NCBI GenBank assembly: GCA_026389255.1
Contig: JAPLIF010000355.1
Location: forward strand, 1 to 6,660
Reading direction: 5' to 3'
Length of the DNA stretch: 6,660 nt
Source: Cyanobacteriota bacterium
GTDB taxonomy: Bacteria; Cyanobacteriota; Cyanobacteriia; PCC-6307; Cyanobiaceae
The notes under the pieces are model-generated. The model had not been told where the DNA came from and did not search any database. It saw only the letters and a program-made list of their open reading frames with translations. This document shows, one piece after another, positions 1 to 5,892 of this stretch. The translations under genes and the position numbers were made by a program. Positions within the stretch are counted from its first letter, which is position 1, and every line of letters starts with the position of its first letter.

Positions 1-483
1 CAGGAGGTGCCCCTGGATATGTACTCCAAGTTGGAGAAGGTGCCCGACAACCTGGTCGACACCTACCTGACCTTGCTCACCGATTTAGATCTGGCCGGTC
101 TTCCCAGCCACCCCCGCCAGCGTCAGCAGGCCATGGCCCTGGCGATCACGGCGGCCCGCCATGGCGAAGCCGCGGCGCTGGAGGCCCAGGCCAATGCGGG
201 TCGCCTGGTGGCGGGGATGGATGGGGCCGGGGCGGCCGAAGTGGAAGTGCCCGAAGCCTCCCTGGCAGGTGTGAATTTCCCGGCCCGGGCCTTTTATCTG
301 ATCGGAGCCATCGGGATCGGCGTCACCAGCAGTGAGGCCAAACGCAAGATCCAGGATGGTGGCGTAAGGCTTGATGGCAAGAAACTTCTAGATCCCAACC
401 AGATGTTTGCCAGCGCCGCCGAACTCCAGGGCAAGGTGCTGCAGCTGGGCAAGAAGACCTTCCGCCGTCTCGTGGGCGGCTGA
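1..483 (+). CDS. tyrS: Tyrosyl-tRNA synthetase, C-terminal part (5' end outside window)
   Basis: This enzyme charges tRNA-Tyr with tyrosine in the cytoplasm, using ATP. Only about the last 160 residues are present; the reading frame is open from the first base, so the catalytic Rossmann domain lies to the left. The first residues (QEVPLDMYSKLEKVPDN) match the stretch that follows the KMSKS loop in bacterial TyrRS. A helical anticodon-binding segment follows (roughly 20-70 of the visible part). An S4 RNA-binding domain closes the protein, with GVTSSEAKRKIQDGGVRLDG as its core, ending KTFRRLVGG and TGA. The C-terminus looks complete. The convergent minus-strand pentapeptide gene reads about 190 bp antisense into this 3' end. 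No hairpin with a T-tract follows the stop. The identification is secure; the N-terminal part cannot be judged. Confidence 0.96.
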   Translation, partial: QEVPLDMYSKLEKVPDNLVDTYLTLLTDLDLAGLPSHPRQRQQAMALAITAARHGEAAALEAQANAGRLVAGMDGAGAAEVEVPEASLAGVNFPARAFYLIGAIGIGVTSSEAKRKIQDGGVRLDGKKLLDPNQMFASAAELQGKVLQLGKKTFRRLVGG

Positions 484-866
484 TCCGTCCCAGGGACTGG
501 GCCGGCCCGCAGGTTGGTGCCGCCCATATTGACCCGATCCATCAGCACGTCGCTGAGGTCGGCACCGCTGAAATTGGACATAGCAAAGGACCCCTGGGTG
601 AAGATCGACCCGTGCAGGTCGGCCCCACTGAAGTCCGCTTCGCGGGCCACGGCCCCCGCGAAGGAGCTTTCGGCGAGCTGTTGACCATGGAAGTCCTGGC
701 CGCTCTGGTTGGTCAAGGTGTAATCGACCCGGTCAGCGAAGCTGGCCGCCGCCGGGTCAACGGTTCCCCCCAGGAGCATCAACAGGCCAAGCACCAGCCC
801 CATCACCGCTTTCAGCCCTCTGGAGATCGGGGAGCCGGGCCGGTGGCGGGGAGGGAAGGGGGGCAT
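294..866 (-). CDS. Secreted pentapeptide-repeat protein, apparently 3'-truncated
   Basis: The gene encodes about 190 residues. The n-region is basic (RHR, SR, K) and is followed by a hydrophobic segment, about residues 21-34 (VMGLVLGLLMLLGG), and a likely signal-peptidase site near PAAAS-FADRV, so export to the thylakoid lumen or periplasm is inferred. Residues 58-120 carry A(D/N)LxG-type pentapeptides such as ADFSG, ADLHG, SNFSG and ADLSD, which form a right-handed quadrilateral beta-helix in this family; the function is unknown. The repeats stop at GGTNLR (codon ends at 507). The remaining 70 residues are unlike the family: a few lie in the gap, and about 63 are antisense to tyrS. As I recall them, lumenal homologues continue with more repeats and a Cys-containing tail, so the 3' end is probably lost. 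The ATG at 866 is chosen because extending to 959 would run into the upstream gene; ATG 803 is an alternative. It could be a decaying pseudogene. Confidence 0.72.
   Translation of the reverse strand: MPPFPPRHRPGSPISRGLKAVMGLVLGLLMLLGGTVDPAAASFADRVDYTLTNQSGQDFHGQQLAESSFAGAVAREADFSGADLHGSIFTQGSFAMSNFSGADLSDVLMDRVNMGGTNLRAGPVPGTDQPPTRRRKVFLPSCSTLPWSSAALANIWLGSRSFLPSSLTPPSWILRLASLLVTPIPMAPIR
487..508. repeat. Two adjacent palindromes at the tyrS / pentapeptide junction
   Basis: GTCCCAGGGAC (487-497) and GGGCCGGCCC (499-508) lie side by side directly after the tyrS stop. This is exactly where pentapeptide homology on the other strand ends. The first has a one-base centre and the second is a perfect 10-bp palindrome. 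There is no T-tract, so this is not a recognisable intrinsic terminator on either strand. The palindromes may mark the deletion joint, or may be chance in high-GC DNA. Confidence 0.5.
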
Positions 867-897
867 GGAGAGCCTGGGGGTGGAGTTGGACAGGGAA

Positions 898-1410
898 TCA
901 GACCGTGGTGATCGGCAGACCCAGATGCTGGCTGATCCGATCGAGGGCTGCTTTTTCATTGGCCGTCACTTTTTCGCCACTGCCGAACAGGCCATTGCCG
1001 GCGGCTGCGGCCACAGCTTTGCAGCTGTCCACGATCAGCTGGGCGTATTGCTGACAGCATTCGGCATCGCCCTTGCTGCGGGCCAGGGCCATGGCCTCGT
1101 CCACTTCGGCCAGGGCCTTGTCGAGCACCTTGCCGTTGCGCACGTCATCGACCGACACCTCCAGCTTGTCGGGCCTGATGCCCTGCTTGAGGGCCTCCTG
1201 ATCAAACAGGCTGGCAATCAGGGGATTGGAGGCATAACGGCTGGCGGCCTGGGCGAGTTCGCGGCCCAGGGCGATGGCCTCCTGGGCACTGGAGAAGATG
1301 CCCATGTCCACAGCCATCACGGCCATGGCGGCGGACAGGGGACCGCCCAGGAGTGTGTTGCGTTCGACGCTGGTCAGTTCGATGGCCATGAAAAGGGTGT
1401 CAATCGACAC
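898..1410 (-). CDS. Conserved-looking helical protein of unknown function
   Basis: I do not recognise this gene by name. It encodes about 170 soluble residues with no signal peptide. An Ala/Met-rich, weakly hydrophobic stretch (PLSAAMAVMAVDMGIFSS, about residues 24-41) precedes mostly helical, acidic sequence. A Cys pair (ECCQQ) and another Cys (VDSCKA) lie in the second half. The C-terminus, GLFGSGEKVTANEKAALDRI, faintly resembles the final helix of TerB-like domains; that is a weak impression only. Start choice: GTG 1410 has a good Shine-Dalgarno (AGGGGG, bases 1422-1417, 6-nt spacer). ATG 1428 and GTG 1452 are also possible; the last overlaps the folC stop as GTGA. The gene follows folC closely on the same strand and precedes the pentapeptide gene by 31 bp, so co-transcription is likely. 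Coding potential is supported by the coherent protein sequence and operon position. Confidence 0.8.
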   Translation of the reverse strand: MSIDTLFMAIELTSVERNTLLGGPLSAAMAVMAVDMGIFSSAQEAIALGRELAQAASRYASNPLIASLFDQEALKQGIRPDKLEVSVDDVRNGKVLDKALAEVDEAMALARSKGDAECCQQYAQLIVDSCKAVAAAAGNGLFGSGEKVTANEKAALDRISQHLGLPITTV

Positions 1411-1448
1411 GAAGTTCCCCCTAAGCATGGCCGAAAGCTCCAGGGTCG

Positions 1449-2762
1449 TCACCCCGTTGACGGGCCATCCAGATGGGGGATCACCGCCCCCAGCAGGTGC
1501 AGGGAGCCGGCGACCACGGGGAGGGGGCCGGGATTGGCGATCAGCCAGGCCAATCCCTCCAGAGGTGTGGCCACCTCCCGGAGCTGGGGGGCCCGCTGGG
1601 GCCGCACCGCGACCAGTCCAGCCCGGCTCCAGGAGGGCAGATCGGGCACCGGCACCAAAGCCACCTGGTCTCCCGGGCGAAGCAGGACATCCAGGAGCAG
1701 GGGGGCCTCTTTGGTGGTTTGCATGCCGAGGAGCCAGCGCCGTGGTCCATGGCCATGGCCACCGTCAGCACCACCGTCATCACGACGGCCAGCCTCGAGG
1801 CGATCCAGTTCGTCGCGCAGGGCCAGGGCTCCCGGGGGATTGTGGGCCCCGTCCAGCAGCAGGGGAAAGCCCCGAAAGTGGCGCCGCTCCAGACGCCCGG
1901 GCCAGCGGGCCGCCGCCAGGCCCCGCTGGATGGCCTGGGGGGTAAGGGTCCACCCCTGGTTGTGCAGGGTTTCGGCCATGGCCACGGCCACCGCCGCGTT
2001 GCTCCGCTGCAGGTTCCCCGCCAGACCCAGGTGCGGCCCCCCGTCCGCTTCGGTGGCCAGGGGCTCCACCCAGCGCAGGGTGCAATTCGAGCGCTGCGCG
2101 GCCTCGCGCAGCACCTGGGCCACCGCGGGGTCCTGGGGGCCGCTGATGGCCACCTGGGCACCGGCCATCACGGCAGCCTTCTCGCGGGCAATGGCCACCA
2201 GGCTGTTTCCCAGCAGGTCGCCATGGTCCATGCCGATGGGCCCAAAGCCGACCACGGACCGTTGCGGATGGGCCGTGGTGGCATCGAGCCGTCCCCCCAG
2301 TCCCACCTCCAACACCACCAGGGGCAGCCCCTCGGCCGCAAACCGGTCGAAGGCGGCGGCGGTGAACAGCTCGAAGGGGGTGAGGCGATGGCGGCGACCG
2401 ATCGCCTGCCAGCGGCCCAGATCAGCGCGCAGGACGTCCGCGGCGATCCATTCGCCATCGAGTTGGATGCGCTCGCACCAGCTGACCAGGTGGGGGGAGC
2501 GATAGGTGCCGCAGCGCCAACCTCCCGCCCGCAGGATGCAGTGGAGCATGGTGGCGATCGAACCTTTGCCATTGGTGCCGGCCACCTGAACGGCGGCAAA
2601 ACGCTGCTCCGGATGGCCGCCATCGGCAAGGGCGGCCCGCATCCGATCCAGGCCCAGCTGGATGCCGCGGCTGGAGAAGGGTTGCAGCAGGTCGTCCAGG
2701 TCGACGGGGGGCGGCAGTGCCGCCGGGGTTAGGGGCAGCCCAGCCGGGACCTCAAGGTTCAG
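1449..2762 (-). CDS. folC: Dihydrofolate/folylpolyglutamate synthase, probable CTG start
   Basis: FolC adds L-glutamate to dihydropteroate and/or tetrahydrofolate using ATP, in cytoplasmic folate synthesis. With the CTG start it is 437 residues, close to the family norm (E. coli about 422). Visible motifs are the P-loop GTNGKGS (62-68), SPHLVSWCER (89-98), LEVGLGGRLDATT (151-163), MDHGDLLGNS...IAREKAAV (178-198, with Lys195 at the usual carbamylated position), and DGAHNP (304-309) in the C-terminal Mur-ligase-like domain. A Gly/His/Asp-rich insert (about 323-342) interrupts the C-terminal domain. The first ATG (2642) would begin inside the conserved helix IQLGLDRM, equivalent to IDLGLERV in E. 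coli, and would remove the N-terminus. No in-frame ATG, GTG or TTG lies upstream, so the CTG at 2762 overlapping the argD TGA (CTGA) is the best start. The product is certain; the start is inferred. Confidence 0.93.
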   Translation of the reverse strand: MNLEVPAGLPLTPAALPPPVDLDDLLQPFSSRGIQLGLDRMRAALADGGHPEQRFAAVQVAGTNGKGSIATMLHCILRAGGWRCGTYRSPHLVSWCERIQLDGEWIAADVLRADLGRWQAIGRRHRLTPFELFTAAAFDRFAAEGLPLVVLEVGLGGRLDATTAHPQRSVVGFGPIGMDHGDLLGNSLVAIAREKAAVMAGAQVAISGPQDPAVAQVLREAAQRSNCTLRWVEPLATEADGGPHLGLAGNLQRSNAAVAVAMAETLHNQGWTLTPQAIQRGLAAARWPGRLERRHFRGFPLLLDGAHNPPGALALRDELDRLEAGRRDDGGADGGHGHGPRRWLLGMQTTKEAPLLLDVLLRPGDQVALVPVPDLPSWSRAGLVAVRPQRAPQLREVATPLEGLAWLIANPGPLPVVAGSLHLLGAVIPHLDGPSTG

Positions 2763-3940
2763 GGCACCAGGCGCCCCAGGGCGCGCTCCAGCCTCTGGAC
2801 CATGTCCTGGAGGTCGTCGGATTCGATCACCAGGGGCGGCACAAAGCGCACAACGCGGGGCCCGGCGGGCACCAGCAGCAGCCCCTCGGCGATGGCGGCT
2901 TTCACCACGTCGGGCGCCGTGACGGTTCCGCCATGCAAGACCAGACCCTGCAACAGGCCCCAGCCCCGGCTGCTTTCCAGCAGGGTGGGGTGCCGCTCGA
3001 TCAGGGCCCCAAGCAAGGAACTGAGTTCGGCGCCACGCTGTTGCACATTGGCCAGGAGTCCCCGTCGCTCAATTTCAGCGATGACGGTCAGCCCAGCCCG
3101 GCAGGAGAGGGGGTTACCCCCGAAGGTGCTGGCGTGCTCTCCGGGCTGGAAATGGTCGAAGGGGGTCTTGACGGCCAAGGCGCCGATGGGAATACCGCCC
3201 CCCAGACCCTTGGCCATGGTGAAGGCATCGGGTTCGACCCCCAGGCTTTCGTAACCCCACCAGCGACCGCTGCGGCCGACGCCGATCTGGACTTCATCGA
3301 AGATCAGCAGGATGTTGTGGGCATTACACAACTGGCGGAGCCGCTGGAAGAAGGCAGGATCGCCCGGGTTGACGCCCCCTTCGCCCTGCAGCGGTTCGAT
3401 CAGTACGGCCGCCACCCGGGGCCCTTCGGCTTCGCAAGCCGCCAGCAGGCTCTCGAAACTGGCGATGTCGTTGTACTTGAAGTAGCGGAATCCCTGCACC
3501 ATGGGCTCGAAGCCCGCGTGATAACGGGGTTGGCCGGTGGCGGTGACGGCCGCCAGGGTGCGGCCGTGGAAGCTGGCCTCGGCCGTGAGGATCAGGGGTT
3601 CGGCAATGCCGCGCACCCGGTGGCCGTGTTTACGGGCCAGCTTGATGGCCGCCTCATTGGCCTCGGCGCCGGAATTGCAGAAAAAGAAGCGATCGGCGCA
3701 GCTGCGGTCGCGCAGGGCAGCCGCCAACTGCTCCTGTTCAGGAATGCGGTAGAGGTTGGAGACGTGTTGGAGCTTGTCGAGCTGCTCGACAAGGGCCTGG
3801 CGCAGCACCGGGTCGCTGTGACCCAAGGTGCAGACGGCGATGCCGGCAACGCCATCCAGATATTTGTTGCCGTTGCTGTCCCAGACCCAGACCCCCTGAC
3901 CTCGCACCAGTTCGAGGGGATAGCGGCCATAGGTATCCAT
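2759..3940 (-). CDS. argD: Acetylornithine aminotransferase (class III PLP aminotransferase)
   Basis: ArgD converts N-acetylglutamate 5-semialdehyde and glutamate to N-acetylornithine and 2-oxoglutarate, a step of arginine synthesis in the cytoplasm. The protein has 393 residues, the usual length. It starts MDTYGRYPLELVRG and carries YLDGVAGIAVCTLGH (27-41), the phosphate-binding turn FFCNSGAEANEAAIK (86-100), EPLQGEGGV (182-190), FDEVQIGVGRSG (214-225, Asp215 contacting the PLP ring nitrogen) and TMAKGLGGGIPIG (241-253), where Lys244 forms the Schiff base, followed by STFGGNPLSC (271-280). ATG 3940 is chosen because the frame farther upstream is the tRNA-Leu gene; GTG 3943 is also possible. 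No Shine-Dalgarno is seen. It starts only 23 bp after the tRNA and its stop overlaps the proposed folC CTG by 4 bp. A broader role (succinyl-ornithine or ornithine) cannot be excluded by sequence alone. Confidence 0.95.
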   Translation of the reverse strand: MDTYGRYPLELVRGQGVWVWDSNGNKYLDGVAGIAVCTLGHSDPVLRQALVEQLDKLQHVSNLYRIPEQEQLAAALRDRSCADRFFFCNSGAEANEAAIKLARKHGHRVRGIAEPLILTAEASFHGRTLAAVTATGQPRYHAGFEPMVQGFRYFKYNDIASFESLLAACEAEGPRVAAVLIEPLQGEGGVNPGDPAFFQRLRQLCNAHNILLIFDEVQIGVGRSGRWWGYESLGVEPDAFTMAKGLGGGIPIGALAVKTPFDHFQPGEHASTFGGNPLSCRAGLTVIAEIERRGLLANVQQRGAELSSLLGALIERHPTLLESSRGWGLLQGLVLHGGTVTAPDVVKAAIAEGLLLVPAGPRVVRFVPPLVIESDDLQDMVQRLERALGRLVP

Positions 3941-3963
3941 CACCGCAGAGGGGATGGAAGGGA

Positions 3964-4045
3964 TGGGAGCGGTGGGACTCGAACCCACATGCCCGAGGGC
4001 GCTCGATTTTGAGTCGAGTCCGTCTACCAATTCCGGCACGCTCCC
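3964..4045 (-). tRNA. tRNA-Leu (anticodon CAA, reads UUG)
   Basis: This is an 82-nt class II tRNA. The acceptor stem is GGGAGCG/CGCTCCC with discriminator A. The D-arm is CCG...CGG with GGTAGA in the loop. The anticodon stem CTCGA/TCGAG encloses the loop CTCAAAA, giving anticodon CAA. The long variable arm is GCCC-TC-GGGC, and the T-arm is GTGGG-TTCGAGT-CCCAC. The 3' CCA is not encoded. It sits 23 bp after murA and 23 bp before argD, all on the same strand, so its transcript probably includes both neighbours and needs RNase P and 3' trimming. Confidence 0.97.
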
Positions 4046-4068
4046 TATGTCCCCAGTGTAAGGGCTGG

Positions 4069-5373
4069 TCAGTGGGGATCGACGACGCGGCGGATGGAGG
4101 CGCCCACGCCGTTGAGCCGCTCTTCGAGGGCGGCGTAGCCGCGGTCCAGGAATTCCAGACCAATCACTGAGGTGATGCCATCGGCGGCGAGTCCAGCCAG
4201 CACCATGGCGGCCGAGGCCCGCAGGTCGGTGCCCTGGACCGGAGCGCCACTGAGGCGGGCGACGCCCTCGATGTACGCCGTGTTGCCCTTCAGCCGGATC
4301 GAGGCCCCCATCCGTTGCAGTTCGGCCACGTGCTGCAGGCGGTTTTCGAAGATATTTTCCACCACCATGCTGCTGCCTTCGGCGGTAGCCAACAGGCTCA
4401 TGAAGGGGGCCTGCAGGTCGGTGGGGAAGCCTGGGAAGGGCTGGGTGCGCAGATCAACGGCTTGGACGGAATCGGCGCGGATGCGCAGGCCCTTTCCTTC
4501 CACCTCCAGCAGGCAGCCGGCGTCTTCCAGCTTGGTGAGCACCGCTTTGAGGTGTTCGGGGATCACGGGCGTCACCAGCAGATCGGAGCGGGTGATGGCG
4601 CCAGCCAGCAGCAGGGTGCCCGCTTCGATGCGATCGGGAATCACCGCGGAATCAGCGCCATGGAGCTGGTCGACCCCATCGATGAGGATGGTGGGGGTGC
4701 CGGCGCCCCGGATCCGGGCGCCCATGGCGATCAGCAGGTCGGCTAGGTCGATGACCTCGGGTTCTTGGGCGGCATTTTCGATCGTGGTTTCGCCTTCGGC
4801 CAGCACCGCGGCCATCATCAGGGTTTCCGTGGCTCCGACACTGGGGCAGTCCAGGTGGATCTGGCCGCCGGTGAGCCGCCGGCGGCGACCGGGCACAACG
4901 GCAGTGACGACGCCATGTTCGATGGTGACTTGGGCACCAAGGGCCTTGAGGCCACGCACATGCTCGACCACGGGACGGGAACCGATCTGGCAGCCGCCGG
5001 GCAGGGGGACCTGGGCCATGCCCATGCGCGCCAGCAGGGGTCCAATGCAAAAGAAGCTGGCCCGCAGGGTGTTGACCAGTTCGTAGGGAGGGGCGGCCTG
5101 GGTGATGTTGTCGCCATCGAGGTCGATGATTTCGCCGCCCCGAACTACCTGGACCCCCAGGGCGGCCAGGATTTCGCCCATGGCCGTGATGTCGGTGAGC
5201 CGGGGCACGTTGCGCAGGCGCAGGGTCTCCCGAGTCAGGAGGCAGGCCGCCATCAACACGAGCGCCGAATTTTTGGCCCCATTCACCTTGATCTCACCGC
5301 TCAACCGTTGACCGCCGGTGATCTCAAGCCTGGGCTGAACCACGGTTTTGGCGGGAGCGGCGAGAACTGTCAT
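4069..5373 (-). CDS. murA: UDP-N-acetylglucosamine 1-carboxyvinyltransferase
   Basis: MurA transfers enolpyruvate from PEP to UDP-GlcNAc, the first committed step of peptidoglycan synthesis, in the cytoplasm. The protein has 434 residues; family members are about 420. Near the N-terminus, [15 protein letters not shown] (24-38) contains the conserved KN pair (Lys34). The mobile active-site loop [12 protein letters not shown] (124-135) carries Cys128, the residue attacked by fosfomycin, so the enzyme is of the fosfomycin-sensitive Cys type. [16 protein letters not shown] (312-327) holds Asp319, equivalent to the E. coli catalytic Asp305. [17 protein letters not shown] (381-397) holds Arg385, equivalent to Arg397 of E. 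coli. The N-terminus has a short extension (about 14 residues) before the family start. ATG 5373 is chosen; no Shine-Dalgarno is visible. It heads the minus-strand block and is divergent from the tRNA-Leu(CAG) unit across 174 bp. Confidence 0.96.
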   Translation of the reverse strand: MTVLAAPAKTVVQPRLEITGGQRLSGEIKVNGAKNSALVLMAACLLTRETLRLRNVPRLTDITAMGEILAALGVQVVRGGEIIDLDGDNITQAAPPYELVNTLRASFFCIGPLLARMGMAQVPLPGGCQIGSRPVVEHVRGLKALGAQVTIEHGVVTAVVPGRRRRLTGGQIHLDCPSVGATETLMMAAVLAEGETTIENAAQEPEVIDLADLLIAMGARIRGAGTPTILIDGVDQLHGADSAVIPDRIEAGTLLLAGAITRSDLLVTPVIPEHLKAVLTKLEDAGCLLEVEGKGLRIRADSVQAVDLRTQPFPGFPTDLQAPFMSLLATAEGSSMVVENIFENRLQHVAELQRMGASIRLKGNTAYIEGVARLSGAPVQGTDLRASAAMVLAGLAADGITSVIGLEFLDRGYAALEERLNGVGASIRRVVDPH

Positions 5374-5416
5374 GGAACGGGGATTGCCGATGGGTACTTA
5401 ATAAAATGAATCCTGA

Positions 5417-5430
5417 CAATGATTCTGGCC
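5417..5430. repeat. 14-bp direct repeat, copy 1 (murA-proximal)
   Basis: CAATGATTCTGGCC occurs here and again, identically, at 5461-5474. The start-to-start distance of 44 bp is about four helical turns. Copy 1 lies 44 bp upstream of the murA start. It also contains the right arm of a small inverted repeat (GAATC 5408-5412, GATTC 5421-5425). A paired operator for a dimeric or cooperative regulator is possible but is inference. Confidence 0.6.
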
Positions 5431-5460
5431 AACGTCTAGGGGGTCGCAGTCGGAACTGTC

Positions 5461-5474
5461 CAATGATTCTGGCC
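5461..5474. repeat. 14-bp direct repeat, copy 2 (tRNA-proximal)
   Basis: This is an exact second copy of CAATGATTCTGGCC. It ends 10 bp before the proposed -35 of the tRNA-Leu(CAG) promoter. The flanking bases differ from copy 1, so conservation is confined to the repeat itself. An 8-bp partial match (CAATGATT) overlaps the start codon of the small gene at 5642-5649 and is probably chance. Confidence 0.6.
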
Positions 5475-5484
5475 CTGTGGGGCC

Positions 5485-5512
5485 ACTGGCAAGGACCGTC
5501 ATGGCGTAAAGT
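5485..5512 (+). promoter_or_regulatory. Candidate promoter for tRNA-Leu(CAG)
   Basis: CTGGCA (5485-5490) and TAAAGT (5507-5512) each match four of six bases of the sigma-70-type -35 and -10 consensus, with a 16-bp spacer. Initiation would fall near 5519, about 29 nt before the mature tRNA. It is the only reasonable -35/-10 pair I see between the repeats and the tRNA. It would also serve the two protein genes downstream. The call rests on consensus matching alone. Confidence 0.35.
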
Positions 5513-5547
5513 GAAAAGATCAGCGCGGTTTTCGTGCTGAGTCGCCC

Positions 5548-5631
5548 GCGGATGTGGCGGAATCGGTAGACGCGCTAGTTTCAGGTACTAGTGACAGCGA
5601 TGTCGTGGGAGTTCAAGTCTCCCCATCCGCA
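5548..5631 (+). tRNA. tRNA-Leu (anticodon CAG, reads CUG)
   Basis: This is an 84-nt class II tRNA. The acceptor stem is GCGGATG/CATCCGC with discriminator A. The D-arm is GCG...CGC with GGTAGA. The anticodon stem CTAGT/ACTAG encloses the loop TTCAGGT, giving anticodon CAG. The variable arm is GACA-GCGA-TGTC, and the T-arm is GGGAG-TTCAAGT-CTCCC. No CCA is encoded. CUG is the dominant leucine codon in this GC-rich window. The small protein gene begins 12 bp beyond the 3' end. Confidence 0.97.
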
Positions 5632-5643
5632 TGCTTTTTCCCA

Positions 5644-5892
5644 ATGATTGTTATCAAAATCTCTAACGCCTCCGATGTGGTGGCCTCCAATTTAGGTCGG
5701 TTTTTGGAAAGCCTCACCTCCGATCAATTTGATCGCGACAAAGTCGAGGATGTGTTGATCGCCAAATTAACGGAGCAGCTTGCCCTTGAGGGCATCAGTG
5801 GTGAGGTGGCGGCCGTCCGCGGCATGACGATGGAGGCCAAGCAGCTCCTGATCGAGGAGCGTCTCCATGTCCGGCACCACGAGTTTTTCTGA
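5644..5892 (+). CDS. Small conserved cyanobacterial protein of unknown function (82 aa)
   Basis: The product is an 82-residue soluble protein starting MIVIKISNASDVVASNLGRF and ending LHVRHHEFF. From memory it resembles small proteins annotated only as hypothetical in picocyanobacteria; no function is known to me. The likely layout is a short beta-strand (MIVIKIS), a helix (about 9-25), an acidic charged segment (DQFDRDKVEDVLIAKLTEQL), and a C-terminal strand or helix with several His/Arg. ATG 5644 is chosen because upstream sequence in this frame is the tRNA. There is no clear Shine-Dalgarno; the 12-nt gap to the tRNA is T-rich. The last 26 bp overlap the methyltransferase gene, suggesting translational coupling. 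It has no promoter of its own that I can see, so it probably depends on the tRNA transcript. Confidence 0.85.
   Translation: MIVIKISNASDVVASNLGRFLESLTSDQFDRDKVEDVLIAKLTEQLALEGISGEVAAVRGMTMEAKQLLIEERLHVRHHEFF

Noticed and set aside
867..959. Upstream start (ATG 959) for the pentapeptide protein
   Set aside because: It would overlap the end of the upstream gene by about 60 bp and place 31 non-signal residues before a good signal peptide.
865..2505. Long open frame on the + strand opposite folC and the helical protein gene, with others at 1473-2732 and 2717-4012
   Set aside because: These lie antisense to genes with clear family motifs. Their products are Gly/Arg/Pro/Gln-rich and low in complexity, as expected for mirror frames in GC-rich DNA.
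3941..4039. N-terminal extension of ArgD (MPELVDGLDSKSS...)
   Set aside because: This is the tRNA-Leu(CAA) gene translated; the frame merely stays open through it. ArgD homology begins at MDTYGRYP.
5374..5412. murA promoter on the minus strand in the AT-rich stretch (TTGTCA, TTATTAAG)
   Set aside because: TTGTCA and TATTAA are only 10 bp apart and no other pair has acceptable spacing, so I do not list it as a feature.
3964..5631. The two tRNA-Leu genes as attachment sites of an integrated element
   Set aside because: No integrase, no duplicated tRNA 3' end and only housekeeping genes lie between or beside them; the anticodons and bodies differ.
5554..5643. N-terminal extension of the 82-aa protein (MAESVDALVSG...)
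   Set aside because: This is translated tRNA-Leu(CAG). The conserved protein begins at ATG 5644.
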